Made by a program: the position numbers and the translations under genes. A stretch of 64,000 nt of DNA from NCBI GenBank assembly GCA_900320045.1, contig ONQT01000001.1, forward strand, positions 1-64,000, given 5' to 3'. This DNA comes from an uncultured Prevotellaceae bacterium (GTDB taxonomy: Bacteria > Bacteroidota > Bacteroidia > Bacteroidales > Bacteroidaceae). Positions within the stretch are counted from its first letter, which is position 1. Each line of letters starts with the position of its first letter. Below the pieces are notes generated by a model, which did not search any database, was not told where the DNA came from, and worked only from the letters and a program-made list of their open reading frames with translations. This document shows positions 25,296 through 34,802 of this stretch, one piece after another.

Positions 25296-25889
25296 ATGGC
25301 AGACACAAAAAGGATAAAGACAGCGCTCATCTCTGTATTTCATAAGGATGGGCTGGAAGAATTGTTGAAGAAGCTCAACGACGAGGGTGTGAAGTTCTTG
25401 TCAACGGGTGGTACACAAACATTTATTGAATCGCTGGGCTACCAGTGCCAGAAGGTGGAAGAGGTGACAACCTATCCTTCTATCCTGGGTGGTCGCGTGA
25501 AGACCCTGCACCCCAAAATCTTCGGAGGCATCCTGGGCCGTCGTGCCCTGGAGGGCGACCGCGAGCAGATGGCTCAGTATGACATCCCCGAAATCGACCT
25601 TGTGGTAGTAGACCTGTATCCCTTCGAGCAGACGGTCGCCAGCGGCGCATCGGAGGAAGACATCATCGAGAAGATTGACATTGGCGGCATCTCACTGATT
25701 CGTGCTGCAGCCAAGAACTTCAACGACGTCGTCATCGTGCCTTCCAAGGCAGAGTACAGTGTGCTGCTGGACATTCTGAACCAGCAGGGCGCCGAGACCA
25801 CTAAGGATCAGCGCCGCATGTTCGCCACCCGTGCCTTCGGCGTCAGCTCTCACTACGACACCGCCATCCACGGCTGGTTTGCCAAATAA
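25296..25889 (+). CDS. purH: Stand-alone IMP cyclohydrolase (PurH N-terminal domain)
   Basis: Closes FAICAR to IMP, the last step of purine synthesis. The 197 residues match only the MGS-like first domain of PurH: ALISVFHKDGLEELL, LSTGGTQTFIES, GGRVKTLHPKIFGGIL, VDLYPFEQTV, IDIGGISLIRAAAKNF, ending SSHYDTAIHGWFA. The ~300-residue AICAR transformylase domain of ordinary bifunctional PurH (~500 residues) is absent. The stop falls just at the domain boundary and a heptad array follows. Either the formyltransferase is a separate gene elsewhere or another enzyme (PurP type) does that step. It heads the mre operon. Confidence 0.9.
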   Translation: MADTKRIKTALISVFHKDGLEELLKKLNDEGVKFLSTGGTQTFIESLGYQCQKVEEVTTYPSILGGRVKTLHPKIFGGILGRRALEGDREQMAQYDIPEIDLVVVDLYPFEQTVASGASEEDIIEKIDIGGISLIRAAAKNFNDVVIVPSKAEYSVLLDILNQQGAETTKDQRRMFATRAFGVSSHYDTAIHGWFAK

Positions 25890-25894
25890 ATTGC

Positions 25895-25923
25895 AAATAG
25901 TAAATAGTAAATTGTCAAATAGT
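25895..25923. repeat. Heptanucleotide array in the purH-mreB gap
   Basis: AAATAGT, AAATAGT, AAATTGT, then one extra C and AAATAGT. Low complexity fills the whole gap. Confidence 0.7.
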
Positions 25924-25931
25924 AAATTAAA

Positions 25932-26954
25932 ATGGGATTCTTTAGTTTTGTCCAAGAGATAGCAATGGACCTTGGTACGGCCAACACCATCATTATCAGT
26001 GATGATAAGATTGTGGTCGACGAGCCATCCGTAGTAGCCCTCGACCGCCACACCGACAAGATGATTGCCGTAGGTTCGAAGGCTAAGATGATGTATGAAA
26101 AGACGCACGACAACATTCGTACCGTCCGTCCGCTGCGCGACGGCGTTATTGCCGACTTCTCTGCCTGCGAGCAGATGATGCGTGGACTCATCAAGATGGT
26201 ACACCGTGGCTCACGCCTCTTCTCGCCCTCCCTGCGCATGGTCATCGGCGTACCCTCGGGGTCTACCGAGGTGGAGTTGCGTGCCGTACGCGACAGTGCC
26301 GAGCATGCTGACGGCCGCGACGTTTACCTGATTTTTGAGCCGATGGCAGCAGCCATTGGTATTGGTATAGACGTGGAAGCCCCCGAGGGCAACATGATTG
26401 TTGACATCGGTGGCGGTTCTACAGAGATTGCCGTCATCTCACTGGGCGGCATCGTGTCGAACAACAGCATCCGCACCGCTGGCGACGACCTGACGGCCGA
26501 CATCCAAGAGTATATGTCGCGTCAACACAACGTGAAGGTTTCGGAGCGTATGGCCGAGCGCATCAAGATTGCCGTCGGCTCTGCCCTGACCGACCTCGGC
26601 GACGAGGCTCCCGACGACTATATCGTTCACGGCCCGAACCGCATCACAGCCCTGCCTATGGAGGTACCCGTATGCTATCAGGAAATTGCCCACTGTCTGG
26701 ATAAGACGGTGGCCAAGATTGAAAACGCCGTACTCTCCGCCTTGGAGAACACACCTCCCGAGCTGTATGCCGATATCGTCAAGAACGGCATCTGGCTGGC
26801 CGGTGGCGGTGCCCTGCTGCGCGGTCTGGACCGTCGACTGGAAGAGAAAATCAACATCCCGTTCCACATTGCCGAAGACCCGTTGCACTCTGTGGCCAAG
26901 GGCGCAGGCATTGCACTGAAGAACGTAGATCGCTTCACCTTCCTGATGCGATAA
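25932..26954 (+). CDS. mreB: Rod-shape actin homologue MreB
   Basis: Filament-forming ATPase that organises lateral wall synthesis under the inner membrane. It has the actin-fold motifs AMDLGTANTII (phosphate 1), VIGVPSGSTEVELRA, YLIFEPMAAAIGIG, MIVDIGGGSTEIAVIS (phosphate 2) and GIWLAGGGALLRGLD (adenosine). The MGFFSF start may give membrane contact. Length 340 is standard. mreC follows after 27 nt, in the canonical order mreBCD-mrdA-rodA. Confidence 0.97.
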   Translation: MGFFSFVQEIAMDLGTANTIIISDDKIVVDEPSVVALDRHTDKMIAVGSKAKMMYEKTHDNIRTVRPLRDGVIADFSACEQMMRGLIKMVHRGSRLFSPSLRMVIGVPSGSTEVELRAVRDSAEHADGRDVYLIFEPMAAAIGIGIDVEAPEGNMIVDIGGGSTEIAVISLGGIVSNNSIRTAGDDLTADIQEYMSRQHNVKVSERMAERIKIAVGSALTDLGDEAPDDYIVHGPNRITALPMEVPVCYQEIAHCLDKTVAKIENAVLSALENTPPELYADIVKNGIWLAGGGALLRGLDRRLEEKINIPFHIAEDPLHSVAKGAGIALKNVDRFTFLMR

Positions 26955-26981
26955 ACAATTACAAAGAGGTAAGAGGATTAC

Positions 26982-27851
26982 ATGCACAACCTCCTGGAGT
27001 TCCTACAACGTCACTACCACTGGCTTTTGTTCGTGGTTCTGGAAGCCGTCAGTCTGGTGCTGCTGTTCCAATACAATTCGTATCAGAACAGCGCCTGGCT
27101 CTCGTCGGCTAACGTGGTGGCAGGGAACATCTACAAATGGAGGTCGTCATTGGAGTCCTATGTCTCCATGAGAAAAGCCAACGAGGAACTGACGCTTCGC
27201 AACTTCTATATGGAGCGTCAGCTCGCTCAGTTGCGCCGACTCTATGCCGAGAAGACAGACACTACCAGCCAGCAGGAGCGCGAGGGACTGCAATTCCTCA
27301 GCCGGTATCAGTTGATTCCTGCCAAAGTCGTCAGCAACGAGCTAGACCGTGTGGATAACCTCATTACCATTGACCGCGGTGAGGCCGACGGCGTCAAGGT
27401 GGGCATGGGCGTTGCCTGTGGCATGGGCGTTGTCGGTGTGGTTTACCTCACCACCGACCATTACGCCGTAGTCATATCGGTGCTCAACAGCCATTCGTCG
27501 CGCATCAGCTGCGCCATCCGTGGCCACGGATACTTTGGTGTGCTGCGGTGGTATGGCGGTGATGCCGGCTATGCCTATGTGGAGGACATACCCCGTCACG
27601 CCCGTTTCAAGAGGGGCGACTGGGTGGAGACCAACGGCTACTCCAGCATTTTCCCTGCTGGTGTGCTGGTGGGACGTATCGACGAGGTGTACAACTCCAG
27701 CGATGGCTTGTCGTACAAGCTCAAGGTGCGACTGTCTACTGACTTCGGCAGACTGCGCGATGTCTTTGTCTTCAACGACCCCGCTATCGAGGAGCAGCTA
27801 CGCATCATTCAGTCGGCCAGGGACTCCCTGAAACTGAACGTGAAGGAGTAA
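26982..27851 (+). CDS. mreC: Rod-shape protein MreC
   Basis: Bitopic inner-membrane protein of the elongasome. One membrane segment (HWLLFVVLEAVSLVLLF, residues ~13-29) and a short coiled coil (~55-95) precede the two-lobed periplasmic beta domain (AKVVSNELDRVDNLITIDRG; GMGVVGVVY; GVLVGRIDEVYNSSDGLSYKL). Length 289 is typical of Bacteroidetes. It links MreB with PBP2 and RodA, encoded just downstream. Confidence 0.94.
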   Translation: MHNLLEFLQRHYHWLLFVVLEAVSLVLLFQYNSYQNSAWLSSANVVAGNIYKWRSSLESYVSMRKANEELTLRNFYMERQLAQLRRLYAEKTDTTSQQEREGLQFLSRYQLIPAKVVSNELDRVDNLITIDRGEADGVKVGMGVACGMGVVGVVYLTTDHYAVVISVLNSHSSRISCAIRGHGYFGVLRWYGGDAGYAYVEDIPRHARFKRGDWVETNGYSSIFPAGVLVGRIDEVYNSSDGLSYKLKVRLSTDFGRLRDVFVFNDPAIEEQLRIIQSARDSLKLNVKE

Positions 27852-27857
27852 GATCAG

Positions 27858-27892
27858 AGGTGAAAAGTGATGGGTGAGAAATAAGAATAAGA
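27858..27892. repeat. Heptanucleotide array in the mreC-mreD gap
   Basis: AGGTGAA, AAGTGAT, GGGTGAG, AAATAAG, AATAAGA: degenerate 7-bp units filling most of the 51-nt gap. Confidence 0.55.
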
Positions 27893-27902
27893 AGTTTACG
27901 CT

Positions 27903-28403
27903 ATGACTACAGATACGCTGAAACGGTTTGGATGGTTCCTGATATTCTTTCTGGCACAGGTCATTGTGCTGGGACGCATCCACTTGTTCGGTGTGGCCAC
28001 ACCGCTGCTGTATGTCTACTTCGTCCTCCAGTTCCCTCGCAACCACCCTAAATGGGCACTCCTATTGTGGAGCTTCAGCATGGGACTGCTGGTCGACATC
28101 TTCTTCAACACGCCAGGTGTGGCAGCTGCGTCACTCACCGTCATAGCAGCCATACACCCCTATTATCTGGAACTGTTTATTCCCCACGACTCACCAGAGG
28201 ACCTTCGGCCTACGCTGAAGACCTTTGGAACAATGAGATACTCCAACTACGCCATACCGCTGGTGTTCGTCTATTGCGTGTTATTCTTTACGCTGGAGCA
28301 CTTCTCTTTCTTCAACGCCATCCACTGGCTTCTCTGCGTGGTGGGAAGTACCCTGCTGACCGTGGCTCTCATCTTTACCTTTGAGATTGCCAAGAAGAAA
28401 TGA
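27903..28403 (+). CDS. mreD: Rod-shape protein MreD
   Basis: A 166-residue integral membrane protein with five or so hydrophobic segments (FGWFLIFFLAQVIVLG, LLWSFSMGLLVDIFF and others). GLLVDIFFNTPGVAAAS is the family's best-conserved stretch. It is assigned from these and from its place between mreC and mrdA. It is an elongasome component that may steer MreC-PBP2 activation. Confidence 0.9.
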   Translation: MTTDTLKRFGWFLIFFLAQVIVLGRIHLFGVATPLLYVYFVLQFPRNHPKWALLLWSFSMGLLVDIFFNTPGVAAASLTVIAAIHPYYLELFIPHDSPEDLRPTLKTFGTMRYSNYAIPLVFVYCVLFFTLEHFSFFNAIHWLLCVVGSTLLTVALIFTFEIAKKK

Positions 28404-28425
28404 AAGCTAAAAGAGGGTAAACGAC

Positions 28426-30276
28426 ATGAAAGACCATGAGCTGGATTACAGACGCTTTGTCATTGCCGGTGTAGCTGCACTGATTGTTGTCATCTACATC
28501 ATCCGCCTCTTTACCCTCCAGATTACCAGTGACGACTACAAGAAGAGTGCTGACTCCAATGCTTTCCTGAAAAAGATAGAATATCCGTCGCGTGGCGTCA
28601 TCACTGACCGCAACGGCAAACTGCTGGTATACAACCAGCCGGCTTACGACATCATGGTGGTAATGAACGAAGCCAAGGACCATCTGGACACGCTCGGTCT
28701 CTGCGAAGTACTGAATATCACCCGCGAGGAATTCGACCGGCGCATGTCTACCATCAAGGATCGCAACAAGAACCCCGGCTACTCACGCTTCACCCAGCAG
28801 CTCTTCATGAGTCAGCTGTCCGAGGAAGACTTCAGCGTCTTCCAGGAGAAGATGTTCCACTTCCCCGGTTTCTATATCCAGCGACGCACCATCCGACAGT
28901 ATCACTATCCTTTCGCCGCCCATGTCCTTGGCGATGTGGCCGAGGTGTCACCTGCTGACATTGAGGAGGACGAGTACTACCAGTCGGGCGACTACATCGG
29001 GAAATTAGGCGTTGAGCGCAGCTACGAAAAACAGCTACGCGGTGAGAAGGGCATGCAGATTCTGCTGCGCGATGCTCATGGTCGTGTGCAGGGTCGCTAT
29101 CAGGGCGGCAAGTTCGACCGTCGACCCGTAGCAGGCAAAAACCTGACGTTAGGTTTGGATGCCAACCTGCAGGCGCTGGGCGAACGACTGATGGAGGGCA
29201 AGATTGGCAGTATCGTCGCTATTGAGCCTTCGACGGGCGAGGTGCTCTGCATGGTATCATCACCCAGCTACGACCCACGCATGATGGTCGGCCGTCAGCG
29301 TTCCAAGAGTCACCGTATGCTCAGCGAGAACGTGTGGAAGCCGCTGCTAAACCGTAGCATCATGGGACAATACCCACCGGGCTCTACCTTTAAGACCACG
29401 CAGGGCCTGACATTTATGACGGAAGGAATCATACACCCCACACATACCTCCTATCCCTGCGGTCACGGTTTCAACTACAAAGGACTGCACGTAGGCTGTC
29501 ACGGACACGCCTCTCCCCTTCCCTTAATACCGGCCCTCTCGACATCGTGCAACGGCTACTTCTGCTGGGGTCTCTACTATATGATTGGCAACAAGAAATA
29601 CGGCAGCGTCCAGCAAGCCATGAACACCTGGCGCGACTACATGGTATCAATGGGCTTCGGCTACCGCTTGGGCATCGACCTGCCTGGCGAAAAGCGCGGA
29701 CTCATACCCAATGCCGAATTCTACGACAAGGCTTACAAGGGTTCCTGGAACGGACTCACCATCATCTCTATTGCCATCGGACAGGGTGAGGTCAACGCCA
29801 CGCCGCTGCAGATTGCCAACCTAGGAGCAACCATCGCCAACCGAGGTTGGTTCATCACGCCCCATGTAGTCAAGAAAATCCAGGGTGAAAAGCTGGACTC
29901 CATCTACACTCAGAAGCGACACACCATGGCCACCCGCGAGGCCTACGACTACGTGGCACAGGGTATGAGAGCCTCCGCGCTGGGAGGCACCTGCCACGAA
30001 CTGGCCAGATATGACTTTATGGCCTGCGGCAAGACGGGTACGGCCCAAAACCGCGGCCACGACCACTCCGTATTCATGGGCTTTGCACCGATGGACAATC
30101 CCAAGATAGCCGTCGCCGTCTATGTGGAGAACGGCGGCTGGGGTGCTACCTTTGGCGTACCTATCGGCGGCCTCATCATGGAACAGTATATTCACGGCAA
30201 ACTGTCGGAAGCCTCGGAACTGAAGGCTACCGCTTTGCAAAACAGACACATCGCCTATGGCACTACAAGCAGATAA
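28426..30276 (+). CDS. mrdA: Penicillin-binding protein 2
   Basis: Elongation-specific DD-transpeptidase, anchored in the inner membrane with its active site in the periplasm. It has one N-terminal membrane segment (FVIAGVAALIVVIYIIRLF), a dimerisation/pedestal region with RGVITDRNGKLLVYNQPAYD, and a transpeptidase domain with GQYPPGSTFKTTQ (SxxK), STSCNGYF (SxN) and ACGKTGTAQN (KTG). Length 616 is normal. Its last 20 nt overlap the rodA start, indicating translational coupling with its glycan-polymerase partner. Confidence 0.96.
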   Translation: MKDHELDYRRFVIAGVAALIVVIYIIRLFTLQITSDDYKKSADSNAFLKKIEYPSRGVITDRNGKLLVYNQPAYDIMVVMNEAKDHLDTLGLCEVLNITREEFDRRMSTIKDRNKNPGYSRFTQQLFMSQLSEEDFSVFQEKMFHFPGFYIQRRTIRQYHYPFAAHVLGDVAEVSPADIEEDEYYQSGDYIGKLGVERSYEKQLRGEKGMQILLRDAHGRVQGRYQGGKFDRRPVAGKNLTLGLDANLQALGERLMEGKIGSIVAIEPSTGEVLCMVSSPSYDPRMMVGRQRSKSHRMLSENVWKPLLNRSIMGQYPPGSTFKTTQGLTFMTEGIIHPTHTSYPCGHGFNYKGLHVGCHGHASPLPLIPALSTSCNGYFCWGLYYMIGNKKYGSVQQAMNTWRDYMVSMGFGYRLGIDLPGEKRGLIPNAEFYDKAYKGSWNGLTIISIAIGQGEVNATPLQIANLGATIANRGWFITPHVVKKIQGEKLDSIYTQKRHTMATREAYDYVAQGMRASALGGTCHELARYDFMACGKTGTAQNRGHDHSVFMGFAPMDNPKIAVAVYVENGGWGATFGVPIGGLIMEQYIHGKLSEASELKATALQNRHIAYGTTSR

Positions 30277-31714
30277 GGGACGGCAGCAGAGCATTCTGCG
30301 CAACATTGACTGGTGGACCATCATCATCTACATGGCCCTGCTGTCCTTCGGATGGATCAGCGTCTGCGGAGCCAGCTACTCCTATGGCGATACCGACATC
30401 TTCAGCCTTTCCACCCGTAGCGGTATGCAGATTGTGTGGATAGGCACCAGCATCATGCTGGGGTTCGTCATTGTCATGCTCGACGACCGCTTCTACGACA
30501 CCTTCGCCTACATCCTATACGGATTGCTATTGATACTGCTCTTTGCCACCATCTTCAATCCCCACAGCATCAAAGGCTCCCGGTCATGGTTAGTGTTGGG
30601 ACCTTTACGCATACAACCGGCAGAATTTGCCAAGTTCGCAACGGCACTGGCATTGGCAAAGTTCATGTCCACCTACGGCTATAACATCCAACAATGGAAG
30701 CACTTTGCCGCCACCCTGCTCATCATCTTACTACCCATGACGTTCATTGTCTTGCAGCGTGAAACGGGTTCAGCGTTGGTGTACTTCTCCTTTTTCCTCA
30801 TGTTCTACCGTGAAGGCATGCCCGGTAGCATTCTCTTTACAGGTGTCGCGATGGTGGTCTACTTCGTCGTGGGCATCCGCTATGCCGAAGTCTATATAGG
30901 CTCCTCGCCCACCGCTGTGGGCAAGTTTGCTGTGCTACTGCTCGTGCAGCTGTTCTCCATCGGCATGGTATGGGTCTACTGCAACCGTCGCATCGCCTGG
31001 CGCCTGCTGCTTGGTTCGCTGGGCATCACCCTACTGTCACTACCGCTATTGACCATTCCCTTTAACATCTCCTATATTCAACTGGCACTGGTCGTTGCCA
31101 TGATAGGCTATCTCATCTGGGAAGGACTGGGGTCGCGACTCCACCATTACTACTTCATTGCCCTCTTTGCAATAGGCTCCACCTTGTTCTATTATGGTGC
31201 CGACTATATTATGCAGGAAGTCATGGAGCCCCACCAGCGATCACGCATCAACGTTCTGCTGGGACTGGACGAAGACTTGCGAGGAGCGGGCTACAACGTT
31301 CACCAGTCGGAGATCGCCATCGGCTCCGGTGGATTGGAAGGCAAAGGATTCCTCAACGGCACCCAGACAAAGCTGAAGTTCGTACCCGAACAGGACACCG
31401 ACTTCATCTTCTGCACCGTCGGTGAGGAAGAAGGCTTTGTGGGTTCAGCAGGTGTATTGGTGCTCTTCCTGTTACTCATTTGGCGACTAATCTATCTGTC
31501 CGAACGACAACCGTTCCACTTCGGACGCATCTACGGATACTGCGTGCTGAGCATCTTCCTCTTCCATGTCTTCATCAATGTAGGCATGGTACTTGGACTG
31601 ACACCGGTGATCGGCATTCCACTACCCTTCTTTAGCTATGGAGGTTCCTCGTTATGGGGATTCACCATCCTGCTGTTTATCTTCCTCCGACTGGATGCCA
31701 GCCGCCAGAAATAA
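30257..31714 (+). CDS. rodA: SEDS glycan polymerase RodA
   Basis: Polytopic peptidoglycan glycosyltransferase of the elongasome. About ten membrane segments are visible. Conserved blocks include SIKGSRSWLVLGPLRIQPAEFAKFATALALA, VLQRETGSALVYFSFF (with the catalytic Asp position replaced by Glu-Thr context as in many relatives), YNVHQSEIAIGSGGLEGKGF, FVPEQDTDFIFCTVGEEEGF and GIPLPFFSYGGSSL. Length 485 is somewhat long, as in other Bacteroidetes. The start ATG lies inside mrdA. Confidence 0.95.
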   Translation: MALQADKGRQQSILRNIDWWTIIIYMALLSFGWISVCGASYSYGDTDIFSLSTRSGMQIVWIGTSIMLGFVIVMLDDRFYDTFAYILYGLLLILLFATIFNPHSIKGSRSWLVLGPLRIQPAEFAKFATALALAKFMSTYGYNIQQWKHFAATLLIILLPMTFIVLQRETGSALVYFSFFLMFYREGMPGSILFTGVAMVVYFVVGIRYAEVYIGSSPTAVGKFAVLLLVQLFSIGMVWVYCNRRIAWRLLLGSLGITLLSLPLLTIPFNISYIQLALVVAMIGYLIWEGLGSRLHHYYFIALFAIGSTLFYYGADYIMQEVMEPHQRSRINVLLGLDEDLRGAGYNVHQSEIAIGSGGLEGKGFLNGTQTKLKFVPEQDTDFIFCTVGEEEGFVGSAGVLVLFLLLIWRLIYLSERQPFHFGRIYGYCVLSIFLFHVFINVGMVLGLTPVIGIPLPFFSYGGSSLWGFTILLFIFLRLDASRQK

Positions 31715-31757
31715 CAACACCTCGACATATCGAAATAACAACATATCGACATAAGAA

Positions 31758-33002
31758 ATGAACCATATACACGACTTTGAAATCATGGCGCCGGTAGGCA
31801 GCCGCGACTCGCTGGCAGCCGCCTTGAAGGCAGGAGCAGACTCGGTCTACTTCGGCGTGGAGCAACTGAACATGCGGTCACACTCGGCCAACCACTTCAC
31901 CATTGACGACCTGCGCGACATTGCCGCACAGTGTAATGCCTGTGGCGTGAAGACATACCTCACGGTCAACACCATCATCTATGGTGAGGACATCGAGACA
32001 ATGCACCAGATTGTCGACGCTGCCGTCGAGGCACATATCACGGCGGTCATCGCTTGCGACATTGCCGTGATGACCTACTGCCGACAGCGGGGCATGGAGG
32101 TTCACCTCTCCACCCAGCTCAACATCTCGAACGTCGAGGCCCTGCGCTTCTATGCCCAGTTTGCCGATGTCGTTGTGCTGGCCCGCGAACTGAATATGCA
32201 GCAGGTTGCCGACATCTATCGCCAAATAGAGGAACAGCACATTTGCGGCCCCTCGGGGCAGTTGGTACGCATCGAGATGTTCTGCCACGGAGCGTTGTGC
32301 ATGGCCGTTAGCGGCAAGTGCTACATGAGTCTGGACAACACAGGACGCTCAGCCAACCGCGGTGCCTGCATGCAGATTTGCCGCCGTTCGTATGTCGTCA
32401 CCGACCGCGAGACAGGCACCGAACTGGAGATTGACAACAAATACATCATGTCACCCAAGGACTTGAAAACCATCCGCTTCATCGACAAGATGATGCAGGC
32501 CGGCGTCCGTGTCTTCAAGATTGAAGGCCGAGCACGAGGCCCAGAATACGTGCTCACTGTGGTACAATGCTATAAGGAGGCGATTCAAAGTGTATTGGAC
32601 AACACCTTTACGGAAGAGAAGAAAGACGCATGGGACGAGCGACTGGCCACGGTCTTTAACCGCGGCTTCTGGGATGGTTACTATCAGGGGCAACTGTTGG
32701 GCGAGTGGAACTCTAACTACGGTTCGAACGCCACCGAGCGTAAGCAGTACATTGGCAAGGGCGTGAAGTACTTCTCCAAACTGGGCGTTGCCGAATTTAC
32801 CGTCGAAGCTGACACTTTTGCAGTCGGCGACAAGATGCTGATCACTGGTCCGACAACTGGCGCACTCTATGTCACCGTCGACGAGATTCACGACGATACC
32901 TCAAGCATCGAGACGGCCCAGCAGGGCACCCGTGTCTCTATCAAGGTCCCGGAAAAGGTACGCCCCAGCGACAAACTCTTCAAGATTATCAAGGCCGGAT
33001 AA
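31758..33002 (+). CDS. U32 family protein (TrhP-like)
   Basis: Annotated in the family as a collagenase-like peptidase, but U32 members are now known to support RNA hydroxylation (TrhP, RlhA). Here 414 residues: a TIM-barrel opening IMAPVGSRDSLAAALKAGADSVYFG, the substrate-site STQLNISN, and the U32 signature EMFCHGALCMAVSGKCYMS followed by NRGACMQICRRSY, giving the four Cys expected for a cluster or metal. A C-terminal small beta domain is present. TrhP-type tRNA modification is my best inference; protease activity is unproven. It is co-directional after rodA by 43 nt. Confidence 0.85.
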   Translation: MNHIHDFEIMAPVGSRDSLAAALKAGADSVYFGVEQLNMRSHSANHFTIDDLRDIAAQCNACGVKTYLTVNTIIYGEDIETMHQIVDAAVEAHITAVIACDIAVMTYCRQRGMEVHLSTQLNISNVEALRFYAQFADVVVLARELNMQQVADIYRQIEEQHICGPSGQLVRIEMFCHGALCMAVSGKCYMSLDNTGRSANRGACMQICRRSYVVTDRETGTELEIDNKYIMSPKDLKTIRFIDKMMQAGVRVFKIEGRARGPEYVLTVVQCYKEAIQSVLDNTFTEEKKDAWDERLATVFNRGFWDGYYQGQLLGEWNSNYGSNATERKQYIGKGVKYFSKLGVAEFTVEADTFAVGDKMLITGPTTGALYVTVDEIHDDTSSIETAQQGTRVSIKVPEKVRPSDKLFKIIKAG

Positions 33003-33039
33003 ACGGTCTATAGTAAGAATAAGGAATACGCTAAAAACC

Positions 33040-34347
33040 ATGGAACAACTATTGCACTACTGCTGGAAACATAAGATGTGGCCCTTAGAGGGGTTGCAGA
33101 CAACAGACGGCCGACCCGTGGAGGTGGTTGACCCTGGACTGCACAACCATAACAGCGGGCCTGACTTCTTCAATGCCAAGGTCAAGATTGGCGGCACGCT
33201 ATGGGTTGGTAATGTGGAGATACACGACAAGTCGAGCGACTGGTATCTCCACGGGCACCAGACCGACGTACATTATAATAATGTCGTGCTGCATGTGGTG
33301 GGTGTTGCCGACCGCGAGATACAAACCCAGGAGGGAAACTTCGTACCGCAGATGCTACTGGCGGTTCCCCAGTCTGTTCACGACAACTATGAGGAACTGC
33401 TGCGCACCGATGCCTATCCGCCCTGCTATCGCATCATCCCACAGCTGACACGCCTGACCGTTCATTCATGGATGGCTGCCCTGCAGACAGAACGACTGGA
33501 GCAAAAAACCATTGCCATTGAACAGCGCGTCAAACAGGCTGGCGGTTCTTGGGAGGATGCCTACTTTATGACGTTAGCCCGCAACTACGGCTTCGGCATC
33601 AATGGCGACGCCTTCGAGGAGTGGGCTCGACACATCCCCCTGCAGGCTGTAGGCAAGCACCGCGACGACCTGTTCCAGATTGAGGCCATCTTCTTAGGAC
33701 AGGCCGGTCTGCTGGAGCTGAGCACCATCCCTGAGCGATACCAGAAGGATGCTCTCAACGAGGGTTATTTTGCCAAACTGCGCAACGAATACCAGTATCT
33801 GGCACATAAGTTCTCACTGCAACCGATGGATGCCAGCCGATGGCGCTTCCTGAGACTGCGCCCGCAGAACTTCCCCCATATCCGCATCTCACAGTTGGCT
33901 AACCTCTACTACGAACGGAGGGCCTCACTGTCGGCGTTGGTCGACTGTCACGATATGGTATCGCTAGCCGATATGTTGCACACACAAGTAACACCCTACT
34001 GGGAAACTCACTACACGTTTGGTTCGGAAAGCATCCGCAACAGCAAACGCCTGTCGCCAGGCTCCATTAACCTGCTTATCATCAATACCTGCATTCCCAT
34101 GCTCTTCGCCTATGGACGCCATACGCTGAAGGAAGAGTTGTGCGACCGCGCCTTCGACTTCCTGGAACAACTGAAGGCCGAGCAGAACCACATCATCCGC
34201 ATGTGGCAGGAGTGCGGCTTAGACGTCGAGACGGCAGGCGACTCACAGGCCCTGATACAACTGAAGCGCGAATACTGCGACAAGCGCGACTGCCTGCGCT
34301 GCCGCATCGGCTACGAGTATTTAAAGAGGGACAACGCCTCGAAATAA
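33040..34347 (+). CDS. DUF2851 family protein
   Basis: A conserved Bacteroidetes protein of unknown function, 435 residues from the ATG at 33040. The frame is open further upstream inside the U32 gene but that part is not protein-like. Recognisable family blocks: LLHYCWKHKMWPLEGLQTTDG, GLHNHNSGPDFFNAKVKIGG, GNVEIHDKSSDWYLHGHQ, and a C-terminal four-Cys set (GLDVETAGDSQ then CDKRDCLRCRIGYEYLK) that could bind metal. The His/Asp-rich N-terminal part resembles a nuclease-like core, but I cannot name an activity. Confidence 0.82.
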   Translation: MEQLLHYCWKHKMWPLEGLQTTDGRPVEVVDPGLHNHNSGPDFFNAKVKIGGTLWVGNVEIHDKSSDWYLHGHQTDVHYNNVVLHVVGVADREIQTQEGNFVPQMLLAVPQSVHDNYEELLRTDAYPPCYRIIPQLTRLTVHSWMAALQTERLEQKTIAIEQRVKQAGGSWEDAYFMTLARNYGFGINGDAFEEWARHIPLQAVGKHRDDLFQIEAIFLGQAGLLELSTIPERYQKDALNEGYFAKLRNEYQYLAHKFSLQPMDASRWRFLRLRPQNFPHIRISQLANLYYERRASLSALVDCHDMVSLADMLHTQVTPYWETHYTFGSESIRNSKRLSPGSINLLIINTCIPMLFAYGRHTLKEELCDRAFDFLEQLKAEQNHIIRMWQECGLDVETAGDSQALIQLKREYCDKRDCLRCRIGYEYLKRDNASK

Positions 34348-34384
34348 CAAAAGAACAAAATAACGCAACAACAATACAACAACT

Positions 34385-34786
34385 ATGAGTAAATACGTCT
34401 TTGAAGCCCGCATGGAAGTTCGCGACTACGAGTGCGACATCGAGGGCATCGTCAACAATGCCAACTATCTTCATTACACCGAGCACACCCGCCACCTGTT
34501 CCTGAAGGAGTGTGGCCTGAGCTTTGCCCAGATGCACGAGAAGGGTGTCGACGCCGTGGTGGCACGAATGCAATTGGAATACAAGGCACCGCTGCGCTGC
34601 GACGACGAATTCATCTCACGCCTATGGCTGGAGAAGGACGGCATCAAGTACATCTTCCACCAAGACATCTTCCGCGCCAGCGATGAGACGATGTGCTTCC
34701 GCGGCAAAATTATGCTAGTGTGCCTCGTCAACGGTCGACTGGCTGAAAGCGAGGACTACGACCGCGCCTTTGCACCTTACCTGTAG
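34385..34786 (+). CDS. Acyl-CoA thioesterase (YbgC/FadM hot-dog family)
   Basis: A 133-residue single hot-dog domain. The signature YECDIEGIVNNANYLHYTEHTRH carries the catalytic Asp and the Asn-Asn-Ala-x-Tyr motif of 4HBT thioesterases. It hydrolyses an acyl-CoA or acyl-ACP, but the chain length cannot be read. It lies 37 nt after DUF2851 and 16 nt before dprA in the long plus-strand run. The leader is A+C-rich with a loose ~7-bp rhythm. Confidence 0.85.
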   Translation: MSKYVFEARMEVRDYECDIEGIVNNANYLHYTEHTRHLFLKECGLSFAQMHEKGVDAVVARMQLEYKAPLRCDDEFISRLWLEKDGIKYIFHQDIFRASDETMCFRGKIMLVCLVNGRLAESEDYDRAFAPYL

Positions 34787-34802
34787 CACTTAGTTTTAAT
34801 CC

